Below are positions 50,066-60,311 of a stretch of DNA of 64,000 nucleotides, piece by piece. The DNA comes from Gracilariopsis chorda (Eukaryota; Rhodophyta; Florideophyceae; Gracilariales; Gracilariaceae): contig NBIV01000019.1 of the NCBI GenBank assembly GCA_003194525.1, positions 62,001 to 126,000 of the forward strand, read 5' to 3'. Under the pieces are notes generated by a model. That model did no database searches and was not told the DNA's origin. It was given only the letters and a program-made list of their open reading frames with translations. Both the position numbers and the translations under genes were made by a program. Within the stretch, counting starts at the first letter, position 1. Each line of letters begins with the position of its first letter.

Positions 50066-51008
50066 TCCGGTTGCAAGAGGTGAACGCTACCATTAGAGGT
50101 GTAGGTGATTGTCCAGTTGAGGAACCATGTGAGTTTTCCTAGTCGTTTGATTTGGTATTTCTTCTTCAACTGTGCGTAAACTTCATCCATGAGACTGTTT
50201 TGGGTGGCAAGTACGAGGAAGTCGTCCATGATTCTGCTCACTAGGATGATACCTTTATTGGTAAGCTTAATATATAAGCATGGGCCTTGGTCAGATGAGA
50301 CGAAGTTGTGTGTGTTCAAGAAGGTTTTCAGTCTTCGCTTATAGTATGTGGCGGGTGGTGAACCCTACAAATTACCCGTGAGTTCCCCATATGTTGATTG
50401 GTGCTCCATGGTGCCATCGAAAAGTGGCATATGTTTAACATATACCGGTTTTTCATGGGTGTATGACTAATGTACATAAGCTGATGTGATGTCAAATTGT
50501 TCGATTGGCATGCAATGGGTAGCATGAAGCGCAAAAGGAGGCGTTTTGTGGTGCAGTCGGCGGTATAGGTTGTGGTGTGCTTAGGGTCAAAATGTAGACC
50601 TGGCTGCATGAAATCCCCTCGGAGATTGCAGCTGGTTTTACGTTGTGTGACACCTCCTTCAGTGTTGTGCTTATACCTATATAGCATCATAAGAGGTATT
50701 ATCATGCGGGAGGAAGGGCGGAAGTTAGGGTGAAGCCATTTGATACATGTGTGACGGTCCAGGTTGTGCCGCTCGTTGTTATGTGCGGCTTGCCACTGTG
50801 AGGCATCGGGGTAATGTGTCACTTGAGCCACTGTGGCTGGGGGTCGTGTTCCAATGTCGATTGCTGTGTCGTAGTTGTGAATGTTTCGTGCTGTAGCTTG
50901 AAAGATTACAGTACTCGGGGCGATGGGGTCAGTTGCTTTGTGATACGGGGAGAAATCTTCTGTCCTGATGAACTGGTACCCCTGAGAGCAAAAGTTCTGC
51001 ACGACCAT
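50066..51008 (-). pseudogene. pol: Element G reverse transcriptase
   Basis: 50319-50014 reads MNTHNFVSSDQGPCLYIKLT and SRIMDDFLVLATQNSLMDEV, the palm with IMDD where E has TIDD; its last codons run into the pogo element. 51008-50328 matches E's region upstream (MMLYRYKHNTEGGVTQRKTS, DPKHTTTYTADCTTKRLL). A stop or indel near 50325 separates the two. Confidence 0.88.
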
Positions 51009-51224
51009 ATGTATGAGAATGTCCGCTTATATGTATCTAGTGGGGTCTGCTCGAGACTGGAGTTTCTTTTTGGGTGCATAGACCGGGATGGTGCCCAGTT
51101 CCCCAAATTTGTGTATGCTTTGTACTGTTGGTTGTCGATTGTGCAATTTTTGGTACGGAGATGTATTTATGGCTACATGGTGAAGGAGGTTATAGTTGAA
51201 AATGGCGTCACGTGCTGCATCTTC

Positions 51225-52244
51225 TTAATGTGTGACGTCTAATCCAGCTGTCTGGAGGGTGGCTCTTACGGTGTTCATAATGGTGCGGTTTATTCTTTCT
51301 GCGATTGAGTTTTCTTGTGTTTGGTGAGGAGTGCGAAAATGGTGAGTGACTTCATGCGTGCTGTATACTTCTTTCATTTGGGACGATATAAATTCCTTTG
51401 TATTGTCCGAACGAAAGTTTATGAGGGGTAGGTTCATACGGTGGCGGATATGATTTTGTGTTTTGTCATTTTATTCTGGGATGTCTCTGCGGTCTCGAAG
51501 AATGTGGGCAATCACGAAGTGACTGGCGGCGCGTATGATGATGAGTATGTGGTTGTTTCCGTGTTTGGAAGTGGGCTTGATGGAGTCGCATTTATCGAAA
51601 CTCACATATGCTCCTGCTGTCTAATAGTGATCTTATTGTTGGTGAGATGTCGGGTGAGCTTGTGCGTGTCGAAAGGCACTGCACATAAGTACGGCGTCGT
51701 ACGAGAGTGTGACTGGGGTTGTGGGTATAAGCCGTTGTTGTGCCGTGAGTTGCAGTTTGCGGGGGTGGGCATGATTGAGTGTCAAATGCCAGTTGAGAGC
51801 CGATAACTGCAAGGTGTTGTTGGGAGGTCTCTGACCCGGATTTTGTATATGTTGCAGTGATCTTGTGGTCAGAGAGGTTGTAGTGTGCTGTGGAGTGTAT
51901 ATGATGCTGACTGGGGGTGGACGGGTGGGATGTGGTGTGGTGATGGCCTGATTGAGGTCTTGAGATTGTTTGCCCTGTTTCGGTGCTGCTTTGGTTCGTT
52001 TGTATGCAGGGGTGCGGGATGTGTTTGCAATGATTCGATTTGGCAGTTTGGCTTTAAGTTCATATTTTTGGTTGTGCCAGATAGCTCGGGCCAGGACGGT
52101 AGGTGGGTTCGAATGTGTGTTTACAATGTACCCGTGTTTTGGTGTGAAATATACCATGCAGTATCGGTTGGCGAGGTCATGTACGAAGAGCAAGTTGTGG
52201 CGGATGTGTCGGTTGGGCACTGCATAGGTTTTAATTGTTATCAT
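51225..52244 (-). pseudogene. pol: Element G integrase and pre-integrase
   Basis: 51437-51225: INFRSDNTKEFISSQM and QENSIAERINRTIMNTVRAT, carrying the second Asp and the Glu. 52244-51633: LSVHDLA-like, LNWHLTLNHAHPRKLQLTAQ, CSAFRHAQAHPTSHQ, the zinc domain with the second Cys replaced (CSAF). The stretch between is broken by indels. Confidence 0.85.
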
Positions 52245-52262
52245 ACTCCGATGTGGGCAGAT

Positions 52263-52844
52263 TCAGAGCAGGCCATGATGGCTGCAGGGGTTCTTCTGGG
52301 TGAGCGCAGAGTGCGCTAATGTGGGACGTTTTAGTGGCAGCACACGCGCCGTGGGTGCCGATTTGTCGGTGGAATGGGCGCCGCTGTCCAAGATGAACTT
52401 AATTTTGCCTTCGGAATGTATGTCAGAGAGTACGATTGCTTGTGGTGGTGAGGGTGGTGATGGGTGCGATGCCACTAGTTGATTTGGGTGAGGTAAGTAT
52501 GGGTAGGGATCTGGTGCGTGGGGGTGAGAGGTGTGAGCTAGCATTGCCTGAGGTTCCTGTATGCGGAATTTCGGATGACTCGGATCTCGGCACTAAACGT
52601 ATGTATGATTGCAGGGGCGACCGAATGCCATCCGAAATTGGCAGAGTTGGTGTGGGGGAGTCCGAGGTTGAGGATACTCGAGCCTGCAAAATGGTCGGCA
52701 AGTGTAGTTCTAGTAGCGGGGAGTAGTTCCATAGTCCCCGGTGAAATAGGAGGGAGTAGGTATTTAGTTTGTCGTTGTGAGCAAGGCCTGGTAAAGGTTG
52801 TATACTTCCTACAACATGCGGGCGGAATTCTTGATGGTGGTGGG
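52263..52844 (-). pseudogene. gag: Element G protease and gag C-terminal part
   Basis: 52544-52263 has KFILDSGAHSTDKSAP (protease active site). Upstream frames (52701-52423, 52954-52538) contain CNHTYVQCRDPS-like sequence and Pro/Ser-rich Gag C-terminal sequence parallel to E. It ends at H's target site GTGGG. Confidence 0.75.
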
Positions 52845-53095
52845 TGTGTTGCTGAGGTTGAGGGAACTGAAGTTCGATCAGAGACCTGCCGGTGGTTCTG
52901 GTTTATTGGGCCCTCGGAGCCTCTATTATAGGACTCCTGGGTTGCTACTAACATTTAATACGTAGGATGCAAATTCTAAAGCGCCAAAGGGGGTAACAGT
53001 CCAACCAAGATAGGTCCGCCTGAATCTAGATGACTTCAGAGGTTGCCCGTTTGGGTAATAACTTCAGTCTGCCTGATTGCGTGTCCATCACCACA
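52845..53095 (-). repeat. Element H 3' LTR
   Basis: 251 bp, TGTGTTGCTGAGG...ATCACCACA on the plus strand; polypurine GGACGGGGGTTA lies next to it (53096-53107, minus strand). Confidence 0.9.
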
Positions 53096-53116
53096 TAACC
53101 CCCGTCCAGGTCCATT

Positions 53117-53650
53117 CTACTTCGTTCGCTTGGAGATACGTGTGGGCCGGACTGTCTTCCAATATTTGAGAATCACGTTGATGTCACTAAAATTTTCCAC
53201 GGGCTCCCAACTGGGTTCTATTTTATGGTGTTTCCAGGTCTCGTGATAGGTCAATTTTCCATTGTTTCCCATCTGATGGTCGATGATGTCTTTCACTTCG
53301 TGGGTGCTTTCCTCAAATACTGCGTCATTGTGTTCGCGAAAAACTGCTTTCAACTGGTCAGGCGGGATTGTTCTCTTTAGCTGTCCAACTCCGTCTCTCA
53401 AAAAATACGCATCTCCATGATTTTTTCTGACCACCGTGAACGAACCCTCGTAGCGAGCATCCCATTTCGATTCCTTTGTTACCTCTTTCATCATAACGAA
53501 AGATCCAGGTGCGAAAGCATCTTCTTCAACCATGCGTTTGTTCTTCATGAAAAACCGGGCATCCTTTTTCTTCACCTTCATGACTCGCTTGTGCACTGAA
53601 AGGTACACAGTCTTAAACAAATCATCCTGATGCTTCTTCCAAATCTCCAA
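53117..53650 (-). pseudogene. pol: Element H integrase C-terminal and chromodomain
   Basis: 177 codons: DAFAPGSFVMMKEVTKESKW and FTVVRKNHGDAYFLRDGVGQ form the SH3-like part; HEVKDIIDHQM, KLTYHETWKHHKIEPSWEPV and FSDINVILKYWK are a chromodomain. The end is a proper stop close to the polypurine tract, so this is the natural C terminus. Confidence 0.88.
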
Positions 53651-53692
53651 GTCCAGTGTAGCCTTCGTATGAGATTGTCCAAATCTTTCGAA

Positions 53693-54445
53693 TCAATTCA
53701 TATGTCGGCCAAACATCAAAGAGAACGGTGTGGATCCTGTCCAAGCGGCTACCTTGCAGTTGTACGCGGGCTGAATAAACGATATAAATCTTTCCCACCT
53801 GTGTGTCGCTACGTCGAGTTTTTTTAGCAGCATCGTCTCCACTGTTCTATTGATCCGTTCAACTGCACAGTTAGCGCGCAGATTGTATGCAGAAATTGTG
53901 CAATGCTCTATTTCGTTAAGCGTAGTGAGATCTTGGATAATTTCGTTCATAAATTCGTAGCCGTTGTCAGACTGCATGACTTTTGGAACTTCAAAGATTG
54001 ACAGCACTTCCCACAACGCGCATGTGAATTGTTCCATTTCCTTGCTTCGCAGTGGCCGCAGTATTGCAAAGTCAGTCATGATGCAATAAACTGTGAACAG
54101 TGTGTTGTGGCCACTATCTGATTCTGGTAGTGAAGTGACGAGGTCGATCGCGATGTGATCCCATGGTAGACGGGCGAGAACAGACTTCAATGGGTGGAAT
54201 CTCCGTTTCTGAATATTGTAGCGAAGACACGGCCTATAACCATTGGTCTCTCTTCTGATGTTCTTTTCGATATTTTCCCACCAGTATCCGTCGTTCCACA
54301 GGCTCTTAAATACTTCTATGTCTCCGAAATGGCCGAAAGCGTGTGCTCGATGTACCAAACTGTGTCGTTGTCTCTTTGTGCCCGGAGAGTTCTTATCCCT
54401 GACAAGCTGCGAGACAATGATGCTCGAGAGCGACACTAGAGGCAT
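53693..54445 (-). pseudogene. pol: Element H integrase core
   Basis: HRAHAFGHFGDIEVFKSLW, then ETNGYRPCLRYN where the zinc domain needs C-X2-C: the first Cys is gone. Catalytic residues are present: HIAIDLVTSLPESD, MQSDNGYEFMNEI and CAVERINRTVETM. An in-frame stop near 53690 separates it from the C-terminal part. Confidence 0.88.
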
Positions 54446-54645
54446 TTTTTGGCTGAGGGCGTCTGCAACATCATTGTGCAGGCCTGAGGGATAAACGAAA
54501 ACAAGGTTGAACTGACTGATCCGATCAAATCATCTGGACATCATCGATTTCACATTTTGCTGGCTATGGAAAAGGGAAGCGCTCGATGGTCGGTATAGAG
54601 CACAAATTTCCGTCCGAGAAGGTAGCATCTGGTGTTCTCAATGCC

Positions 54646-54995
54646 TCAAAGAACGGCAAGAAGTTCTCTCTTAGTAGCTCCATAGTTCTTTTCTGGTTTA
54701 GTCAAGGATCTGGATTCAAATGCAATGAATCGGAGATTTCCGTCGTCGCATTTTTGGCCGACCCATGCGCCCACACGGTATCCATACGCGTCTGTGCCTA
54801 CAAGATATTGCTTGTTGTCGTCAGGGTACACAAGTTTTGTTTCATCCACCATCCATTCCCTGATGTTTGTGAACGCCGCTTCAATTTCAGTAGTCCATTG
54901 CAGCTGACCTTGTCCATTTTGTCATCTAGGGGTTTTGACAAGTGGGACCGCGGAATGAACTGGCGGTGGTAGTTTGCAGCGCCAAGAAATCTCAA
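54646..54995 (-). pseudogene. pol: Element H RNase H
   Basis: LRFLGAANYHRQFIPRSHLS (RT thumb) and, in a second frame, YLVGTDAYGYRVGAWVGQKC with LRFIAFESRSLTKPEKNYGA and TKRELLAVL, the RNase H core. Frames are broken twice. Confidence 0.8.
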
Positions 54996-55010
54996 AAGTT
55001 GCTTGACTTT

Positions 55011-55580
55011 TTATGGGTGCTCCCAGCTCTCGATTGTTTCCACTTTGGCTGGGTCCTTCCTGATGCCTTCTCCGGTTACAACAAATCCGAGGAGACATAC
55101 TTCTTGCTGGCTAAAATGGCATTTGTCCACCCTAATCGGGATGTTCCAATCCTTTAGTCTTTCTATTACCCTTTTCACATGCTCTGCATGTGCAGTCATG
55201 TTCGAAGAAATAATAATGATGTCGTCGATATAAATAGCCACGTACGGTATGTCATTAAGTATCTTGTCCGTTAGCTGCTGGAAATTTGCTGTAATCGTTT
55301 TAATACATAAAGGCGCTGCACACATACGGTAGTGCGCAGCGCGCCAGCAGAATGCAACCCAGTTGAGGTCTTCTTCCGTTATAGGAAACCGGAAATATCC
55401 GTCACGAATGTCTAGCATTGTAAAAACGGCCCCTGGTCCATTAACGGATCCAACAGCATCCAAGATGTCTTGTACCCGAGAAAGTGGGTAGTCCGGTTCT
55501 GGTAGAAGGGCGTTCAGGCGGCGGAGGTTGATAGAAGGTCGTACCTCGACGAGATTTCCATTATCGTCTTTCTTAGGCAC
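55011..55580 (-). pseudogene. pol: Element H reverse transcriptase
   Basis: 189 codons: MPKKDDNGNLVEVRPSINLR, FTMLDIRDGYFRFPITEEDL, and the intact catalytic YIDDIIIISSN, then LLGFVVTGEGIRKDPAKVE. It ends in TAA where the thumb should continue. The Gly-Leu-rich FGLTNAP motif is MCAAPLCI here, an unusual variant. Confidence 0.88.
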
Positions 55581-55637
55581 GCTGAGGATTGGGAATGAGT
55601 TGGTACAGTCATCTGGAGCTGGTTAGATGAGTTCTGC

Positions 55638-56528
55638 TTAGAACCATCGCTTGATCTCTGCGTCAACGCGGTCTTCGGCCTTCCGGGAGACAAAAGTTAC
55701 CCGTTTCCATATCGCTGAAGTCAATTTTCGCTGTAATCGTAGCATTGCCAGAGAATGCGAGCATCTCGCAGAGAGTGGGATATTCTGGTTCCGTTTCAAC
55801 GCGTCCGCTACTTCAGTAGAAATACACTCTGGGGTATGTTCTACGTCTGGTTCATGCGCTTCATCTTCAGGGGAAGGGTCCGGCATTACCTGGTTCTCGT
55901 CAGCAGAAGTACATACAACTCGAGGGATTCCTGCAATGGAGAAGCCAAACTCTCAAAAATGAGGGAAGCCATTTATCCAGTCCCTGGTTCGCTGCATTTT
56001 CATCAGTTTTGCTGTGATTGACGCAGTTTGGGCCCCGTTCTTTACCAGAACTGTGACTAGGCCTTTGCGTTCTGCCATGATCTTTCCTCGCCAATCTCGG
56101 ATGTTTCCTGACACCCGTTCCACCGGGATGGAGTCCCTTACTACAAAGTCCGCTGATATGACCGACGACAAAGCCCCTGAGTCCACCATGGCCAATAGTT
56201 CTGAGTCGCTAATCAGCAAAGGAGTGCACACCAGCTCCCCAGCATCTTCGGGAACTGCTGAGAGCGCGTTAAGTACTGGTTTCATTGGTGAGTCGTTTTC
56301 TGCAATATCGGCTCTCAGTTGTGCCTCCGGGTCTAACTCGTCGTAGCCAAGCAAAGGGCAAAGGTCACCATCGCATGAGATACTTTCCTGAAAACTGTTG
56401 GTTTTCAAGGATTCTCCGTGTGCTACTTGCAAGCTAGCCGCTTGCGTATACCTCCTGCCTTTGTCATTGCATTTTTCTCTGGGCTTCCAGGGCTCTTCGC
56501 ATTCAAAACAATGGGCTTGTTTCCTCAA
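55638..56528 (-). pseudogene. pol: Element H protease and second zinc finger
   Basis: 56528-55953 begins with CFECEEPWKPREKC, has an acidic middle and then AMVDSGALSSVISADFVV (protease active site D-S-G) and ends in a stop. 55886-55638 continues in another frame toward RT (TPECISTEVADALKRNQN). Just upstream (about 56640) CGHCGSSKHSTEKH is another zinc-finger-like motif. Confidence 0.8.
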
Positions 56529-56780
56529 GCGTTACCTAGTTTCCGCGTCAAGATGATTTCCTTTCACGTGCTTGCTTTCTTCATTTTTGAACCAATGCTT
56601 CTCCGTAGAGTGTTTACTGGATCCGCAATGCCCACAGTGCTTCTTTTTGGTCTCCGTTTGCTTTTGGTTTTCAGTCTTGGTCTTCATAGAGGTCTGTTTG
56701 GTCTTCCGAATGGACGTATGTGACGATTCGAGAGTGATCGCGCTGGATATTTCATCACCTATTGGTACGGAAGGTTTTCC

Positions 56781-57053
56781 TTATTTTTTCGTTTCCAATT
56801 GTCCAATGTGGTTGTACGAGCCACGTGCATCAAGCCTTGCAGACTTGGATTTAGTCCTTGAATTAAAAACTGCTATAGGGGTTTCATAATCGTCTCGGCG
56901 GCTAGTGCGAGTCATCAGGCTTGTAAAACGATCGCTATACTCTTCAAAGGACTCTGAAGGCGCTTGGCGGATAGTCATGAGGTCTCTTATCAGCCTATCT
57001 CTGATCGTCGGCGACTCTAAATGATGAAGAAAATTTGCGTGTACCTCTTCCAA
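56781..57053 (-). pseudogene. gag: Element H capsid fragment
   Basis: 90 codons: FLHHLESPTIRDRLIRDLMT and QAPSESFEEYSDRFTSLMTR, the retrotransposon Gag pattern (…ESFEEYSDRFTSL…). Upstream to the 5' LTR (57054-57575) no long frame remains. Confidence 0.75.
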
Positions 57054-57575
57054 GTCAGGTTGGACAAGTTAAGCTCTGCACATTGTCGGTCATAACTATT
57101 CAAAGTAATCAGAAGTGCCGCAAACCAACACTGCTGCGTACTTCATGCGCCAAAAGCAACGCCTGGTTTTTCGTATTACAAATGGGGCCTTGATAGAGGC
57201 AGATTCATGACTTCGAAATGATGGCGGGCTAAAAATACGGGACGGTGCAGTACGAATGGAGACTGATCTAAAGCTCTATTCATCTGCATTTGCCAGCGGG
57301 AGCAGAGATCTCGTAGTCTCTATTCTTCGTCTCATGTTATCAATTGTCTGCATGACATCATGACGTTCCTGTCTAAATCTGTTCATCTGTCGTTGGTAAT
57401 CCTCAGTCTGTGAGGCGTCCAAGTCATCAATGCTCAAAGCGTTAAGCTCGTACTACTCTTCTTCCAACTTCAAATAGGAGGCAGATAGCGACTTCATCTC
57501 TATTTCCTGACGCCGTAGCTACGATTACATCAAGGCTGGAAATCTTTTCGTCATTCTTCTACCACGCTAACGATA

Positions 57576-57594
57576 GAGTAGTTCTGTTATTCCA
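57576..57594 (-). promoter_or_regulatory. Element H primer binding site
   Basis: On the minus strand, six bases after the LTR, TGGAATAACAGAACTACTC. Starts TGG; the tRNA is not identified. Confidence 0.5.
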
Positions 57595-57600
57595 AAAACA

Positions 57601-57851
57601 TTTGTTCCTGAGGTTGGGTGTACTGGAGTTCGATCAGAGACCTGCCAGTGGTTCTGGTTTATTGGGCCCTCGGAGTCTCTCTTATAGGACTCCTGGGTTG
57701 CTACTAACATTTAATACGTAGGATGCAAATTCTAAAGCGCCAAAGGCGGTAACAGTCCAACCAGGATAGTTCCGTCTGAATCCAGATGAATTGAGAAGTT
57801 GCCCGTTCGGGTAACCACTTCAGTCTGCCTGATTGCCTTTCCATCACCACA
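57601..57851 (-). repeat. Element H 5' LTR
   Basis: 251 bp aligned with 52845-53095; its first base pair is TT instead of TG, otherwise same ends. GTGGG follows. Confidence 0.9.
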
Positions 57852-58379
57852 GTGGGTTTATTGGCCAGTACAGATCCAAGTATGGTTGTAATCGTGGAAT
57901 TACTTGCATTTCGCGATCAGAAAATTGACAGTCGTGCTTCCCTGCGCGATATCCGGATATTAGGCTTCAATCATCTTTTGTCTAACTTCAGTATGTTGCT
58001 GTATGTGTTCGTCGATGATGTTGTCCGGAGTGAAGCTGATGCTCTACGTTTCCGTTTTTAAGTACTGGCGATCCTCTTTCGAATCCTGTGTGATATGGGG
58101 AATGATCTTGTTGGGCAGATCGTGAAGTGTTGGCCTGTCTCCTGGCACTATGAGGAGACCTAATTTTTTGGATGGAACGCTGCTGAAAACTGCTGAGAGC
58201 AGTCTGTTCTCCTTGCTTTAATATTGTTGGAGTGCATCATGTTCCACTGGAGTCGGAGGGTTTTGTTCGAGGTGGTCTAATGCCTTTATGGTGGCGGTAT
58301 ATGTTTGTATCGAAAGGTACTTAGAGACGTACTTTGAAACATCAAGTTCTGGTATACGGTCGCTTTTGTCTGTGTTCAT
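57852..58379 (-). pseudogene. gag: Element G gag N-terminal part
   Basis: ATG at 58379 (MNTDKSDRIPELDVSKYVSK), matching E's start, then GLLIVPGDRPTLHDLPNKII and HITQDSKEDRQYLKTET, with several stops (for example after LQQY). The piece ends at H. Confidence 0.85.
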
Positions 58380-58645
58380 TGTGAAACGAGGAACGGTTTC
58401 GGCTTTTCGGACCTTTGGGATGTCTCTTGGACGTGTGTGCTGTGAGTTGGTTGACGTGTCTCGTGATAGGGTGTAGTGATACTGTGTGGGTGTCTGGTGG
58501 GATACGGGTGTCGTTAGCGGTGTTAATGGCGTTTGTGTATAGTTCTTGTACGTACGGGTCTTGGTGGAGGGCCCATCCTTGGTGGCGGGCGCTGTGGGAG
58601 TGCGTCGTTGTGGGAGGTGCTACGATAAAGGCGGTGGCTGCGTGA

Positions 58646-58656
58646 GGCCCATAACC
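58646..58656 (-). promoter_or_regulatory. Element G half-tRNA(iMet) primer binding site
   Basis: GGCCCATAACC on the plus strand, identical to E's site and likewise adjacent to the LTR. Confidence 0.8.
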
Positions 58657-58699
58657 TGTGGAAGAAAGGTCCTGACTCTCGTTTACTTGGAAGTGCTGC
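58657..58699 (-). repeat. Element G 5' LTR, truncated by element I
   Basis: 43 bp, TGTGGAAGAAAGGTCC..., similar to 46897-46940. The remainder of the LTR lies beyond element I outside the recognised sequence. Confidence 0.8.
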
Positions 58700-58903
58700 T
58701 GTAACACAGAAGACAGCCCACAAGCCAAGTCACGCCTGAACACCGTGATCGGCTTGTAGCTTTCATGTTCACAGACAGTAGCTAGCTTGTAGCGTAGTCA
58801 TAGGAGTCTCTAGACTGCTACAAGACCTGTATAAAATGATCGTCAGCTGACCTTCCCCTTCATTTGGAGAAGGTCAGACTTCATTCACCATCACTTTGTT
58901 ACA
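58700..58903 (+). repeat. Element I 5' LTR
   Basis: About 204 bp, TGTAACACAG...TTTGTTACA, with inverted ends TGTAACA/TGTTACA. A TATAAAA at 58832 region could be its promoter. Assigned from ends, primer site and position only, since no second copy is in the window. Confidence 0.65.
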
Positions 58904-58905
58904 TT

Positions 58906-58919
58906 TGGTAGCATCTTTT
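58906..58919 (+). promoter_or_regulatory. Element I primer binding site
   Basis: TGGTAGCATCTTTT, two bases after the LTR. First eight bases fit an initiator-Met type tRNA end, as in C. Confidence 0.6.
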
Positions 58920-59280
58920 CGCCGTTCCCACCGCGGGAGAACGGCCACAGTAAAGCCAACTCGAAGGCGATGCCCACTTCATCAGAGCATCTGATGGAGA
59001 CCCGCTCCCGAGCGGCTAAGGCCATGCCCCGAGACCATCATCACTGTCGTCGGCCTAATCAGCGACAACGAATGTCGCTAAGCCTGCAAGCAACGCCAAG
59101 TTGTCGGATCGTACCACACGCCTCACATAGGAAGAACAGTCGCCATCACAACCAGAAAATCAGTACCTGCATACAAAATCACAGTTGCAGGACGCAGGCC
59201 AGCCTTCCACGCCCGTTCTTCTCCAAATGCTGGAGAGATAACAAACTACAATCGAAGACCTCCCCCTACAACTGTCGGCT

Positions 59281-60311
59281 TTGAATTCACATGATCGCAC
59301 AATATTCCAGCCACGCCAGGTGGAATCCAGAGAAGATTTCGCACCGCCGCCTGAGACGTCTGCCATAATGGATGATGTTCAACATTATCTGCCACACACA
59401 GGATCCAAGCCGCAACAAATGCCCCTCCAAGTGCTGAAGTCATCCCAATTTCTTCCGAATTTTGGAAAAGAACATGAGAGAACGTCAACTAAAGTTAGAT
59501 CTTTCAAATCAAGCATCCGAAAAGTTACGAACCTCTGCCGTGGGCTTACCGCAAAAGAAGAAGTTGATGTCGCCAACTGTTTTTTACGTGACGCAGCCGA
59601 TTTGTGGTACAATCGCATAACTGCATCTGTACAGCAATTCCTTTCTATCGAACAATTACAAGAAGCAATGATCCGGGAACTCGTCCCAGCCAATGAACAC
59701 GCAAATGCTCGCCTGTCAATGATCAAATGGCGCATAAATGGTCCTCTTGAGACCCATATCGCAATATTTCGAAACCGTACGGACATATGCACGACATCTC
59801 TCAGCGAGGCAGTCACATTTTTCCAGCTGAGCCTCCCAACGCTCTTCCGGAAGACGTTGTCAGAAAGATATCCGTCTGGTCAACCTCCTTCCATGTCGGA
59901 GGTGTTTAAATTCGTGCGTACTATATACATATCGGAACGATGGGATGACACCCCAAAGTTGGGACACTCTTCGCGAACACAAGGCTCTAGCAGCAAGGAC
60001 ACGGTCCGTCAACGATCCAACTGCAACCGAAGTTCGAAGCCTCTGAGTGCAGCTGCAATCAACAAGGATTCCAATTCCGAGACGTGGGGGCCAGCGGATT
60101 TCCAAAACAACTTGGAGCTCGATACCCATCGAACCCATGACCGATGTATGAAGTGCGGCATCAAGCCGTACAGCGACCCCAAACATCCTTGCCGACTTAC
60201 CGTCGCCACTGTTTCTAAGCAGCGACCACTGAAGGAAAAGACAAAAAACAAACCACGCCGCACCCAAGTGCGGCTCTTCCCGATCTTGATACCCGTATCC
60301 TGCAGCGTTCG
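59281..60311 (+). pseudogene. gag: Element I Gag
   Basis: The open frame runs 59281-60450, but beyond about 60290 the real coding frame is pol's. Capsid: FLPNFGKEHERTSTKVRSFK, NCFLRDAADLWYNRITA, IEQLQEAMIRELVPANEHAN, matching D. The zinc knuckle is CMKCGIKPYSDPKHPC, with the same H-P-C end as D's. Upstream of 59281 the N-terminal part is frame-broken (an ATG at 58994, METRSRAAK, may be the old start). Confidence 0.85.

Larger units (their letters stand above)
52845..57851 (-). mobile_element. Element H: Ty3/gypsy chromovirus in G
   Basis: Two 251-bp LTRs (52845-53095 and 57601-57851), roughly 90% identical, and GTGGG duplicated at 52840-52844 and 57852-57856. Minus-strand order: gag, zinc fingers, protease, RT, RNase H, integrase, chromodomain. 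Several stops. G's sequence resumes correctly on both sides. Confidence 0.93.
46897..58699 (-). mobile_element. Element G: older copia relative of E, split by three insertions
   Basis: 3' LTR at 46897-47030, partial 5' LTR at 58657-58699 (cut by element I), same primer site as E at 58646-58656. Coding pieces align in order with E. Interrupted by the pogo-like element (47869-50063) and by gypsy H (52845-57851). Many stops. Confidence 0.9.

Noticed and set aside
58970..59284. Plus-strand ORF before I gag as a separate gene
   Set aside because: Basic low-information sequence in the leader/gag start of I; probably a frame-broken gag N terminus.
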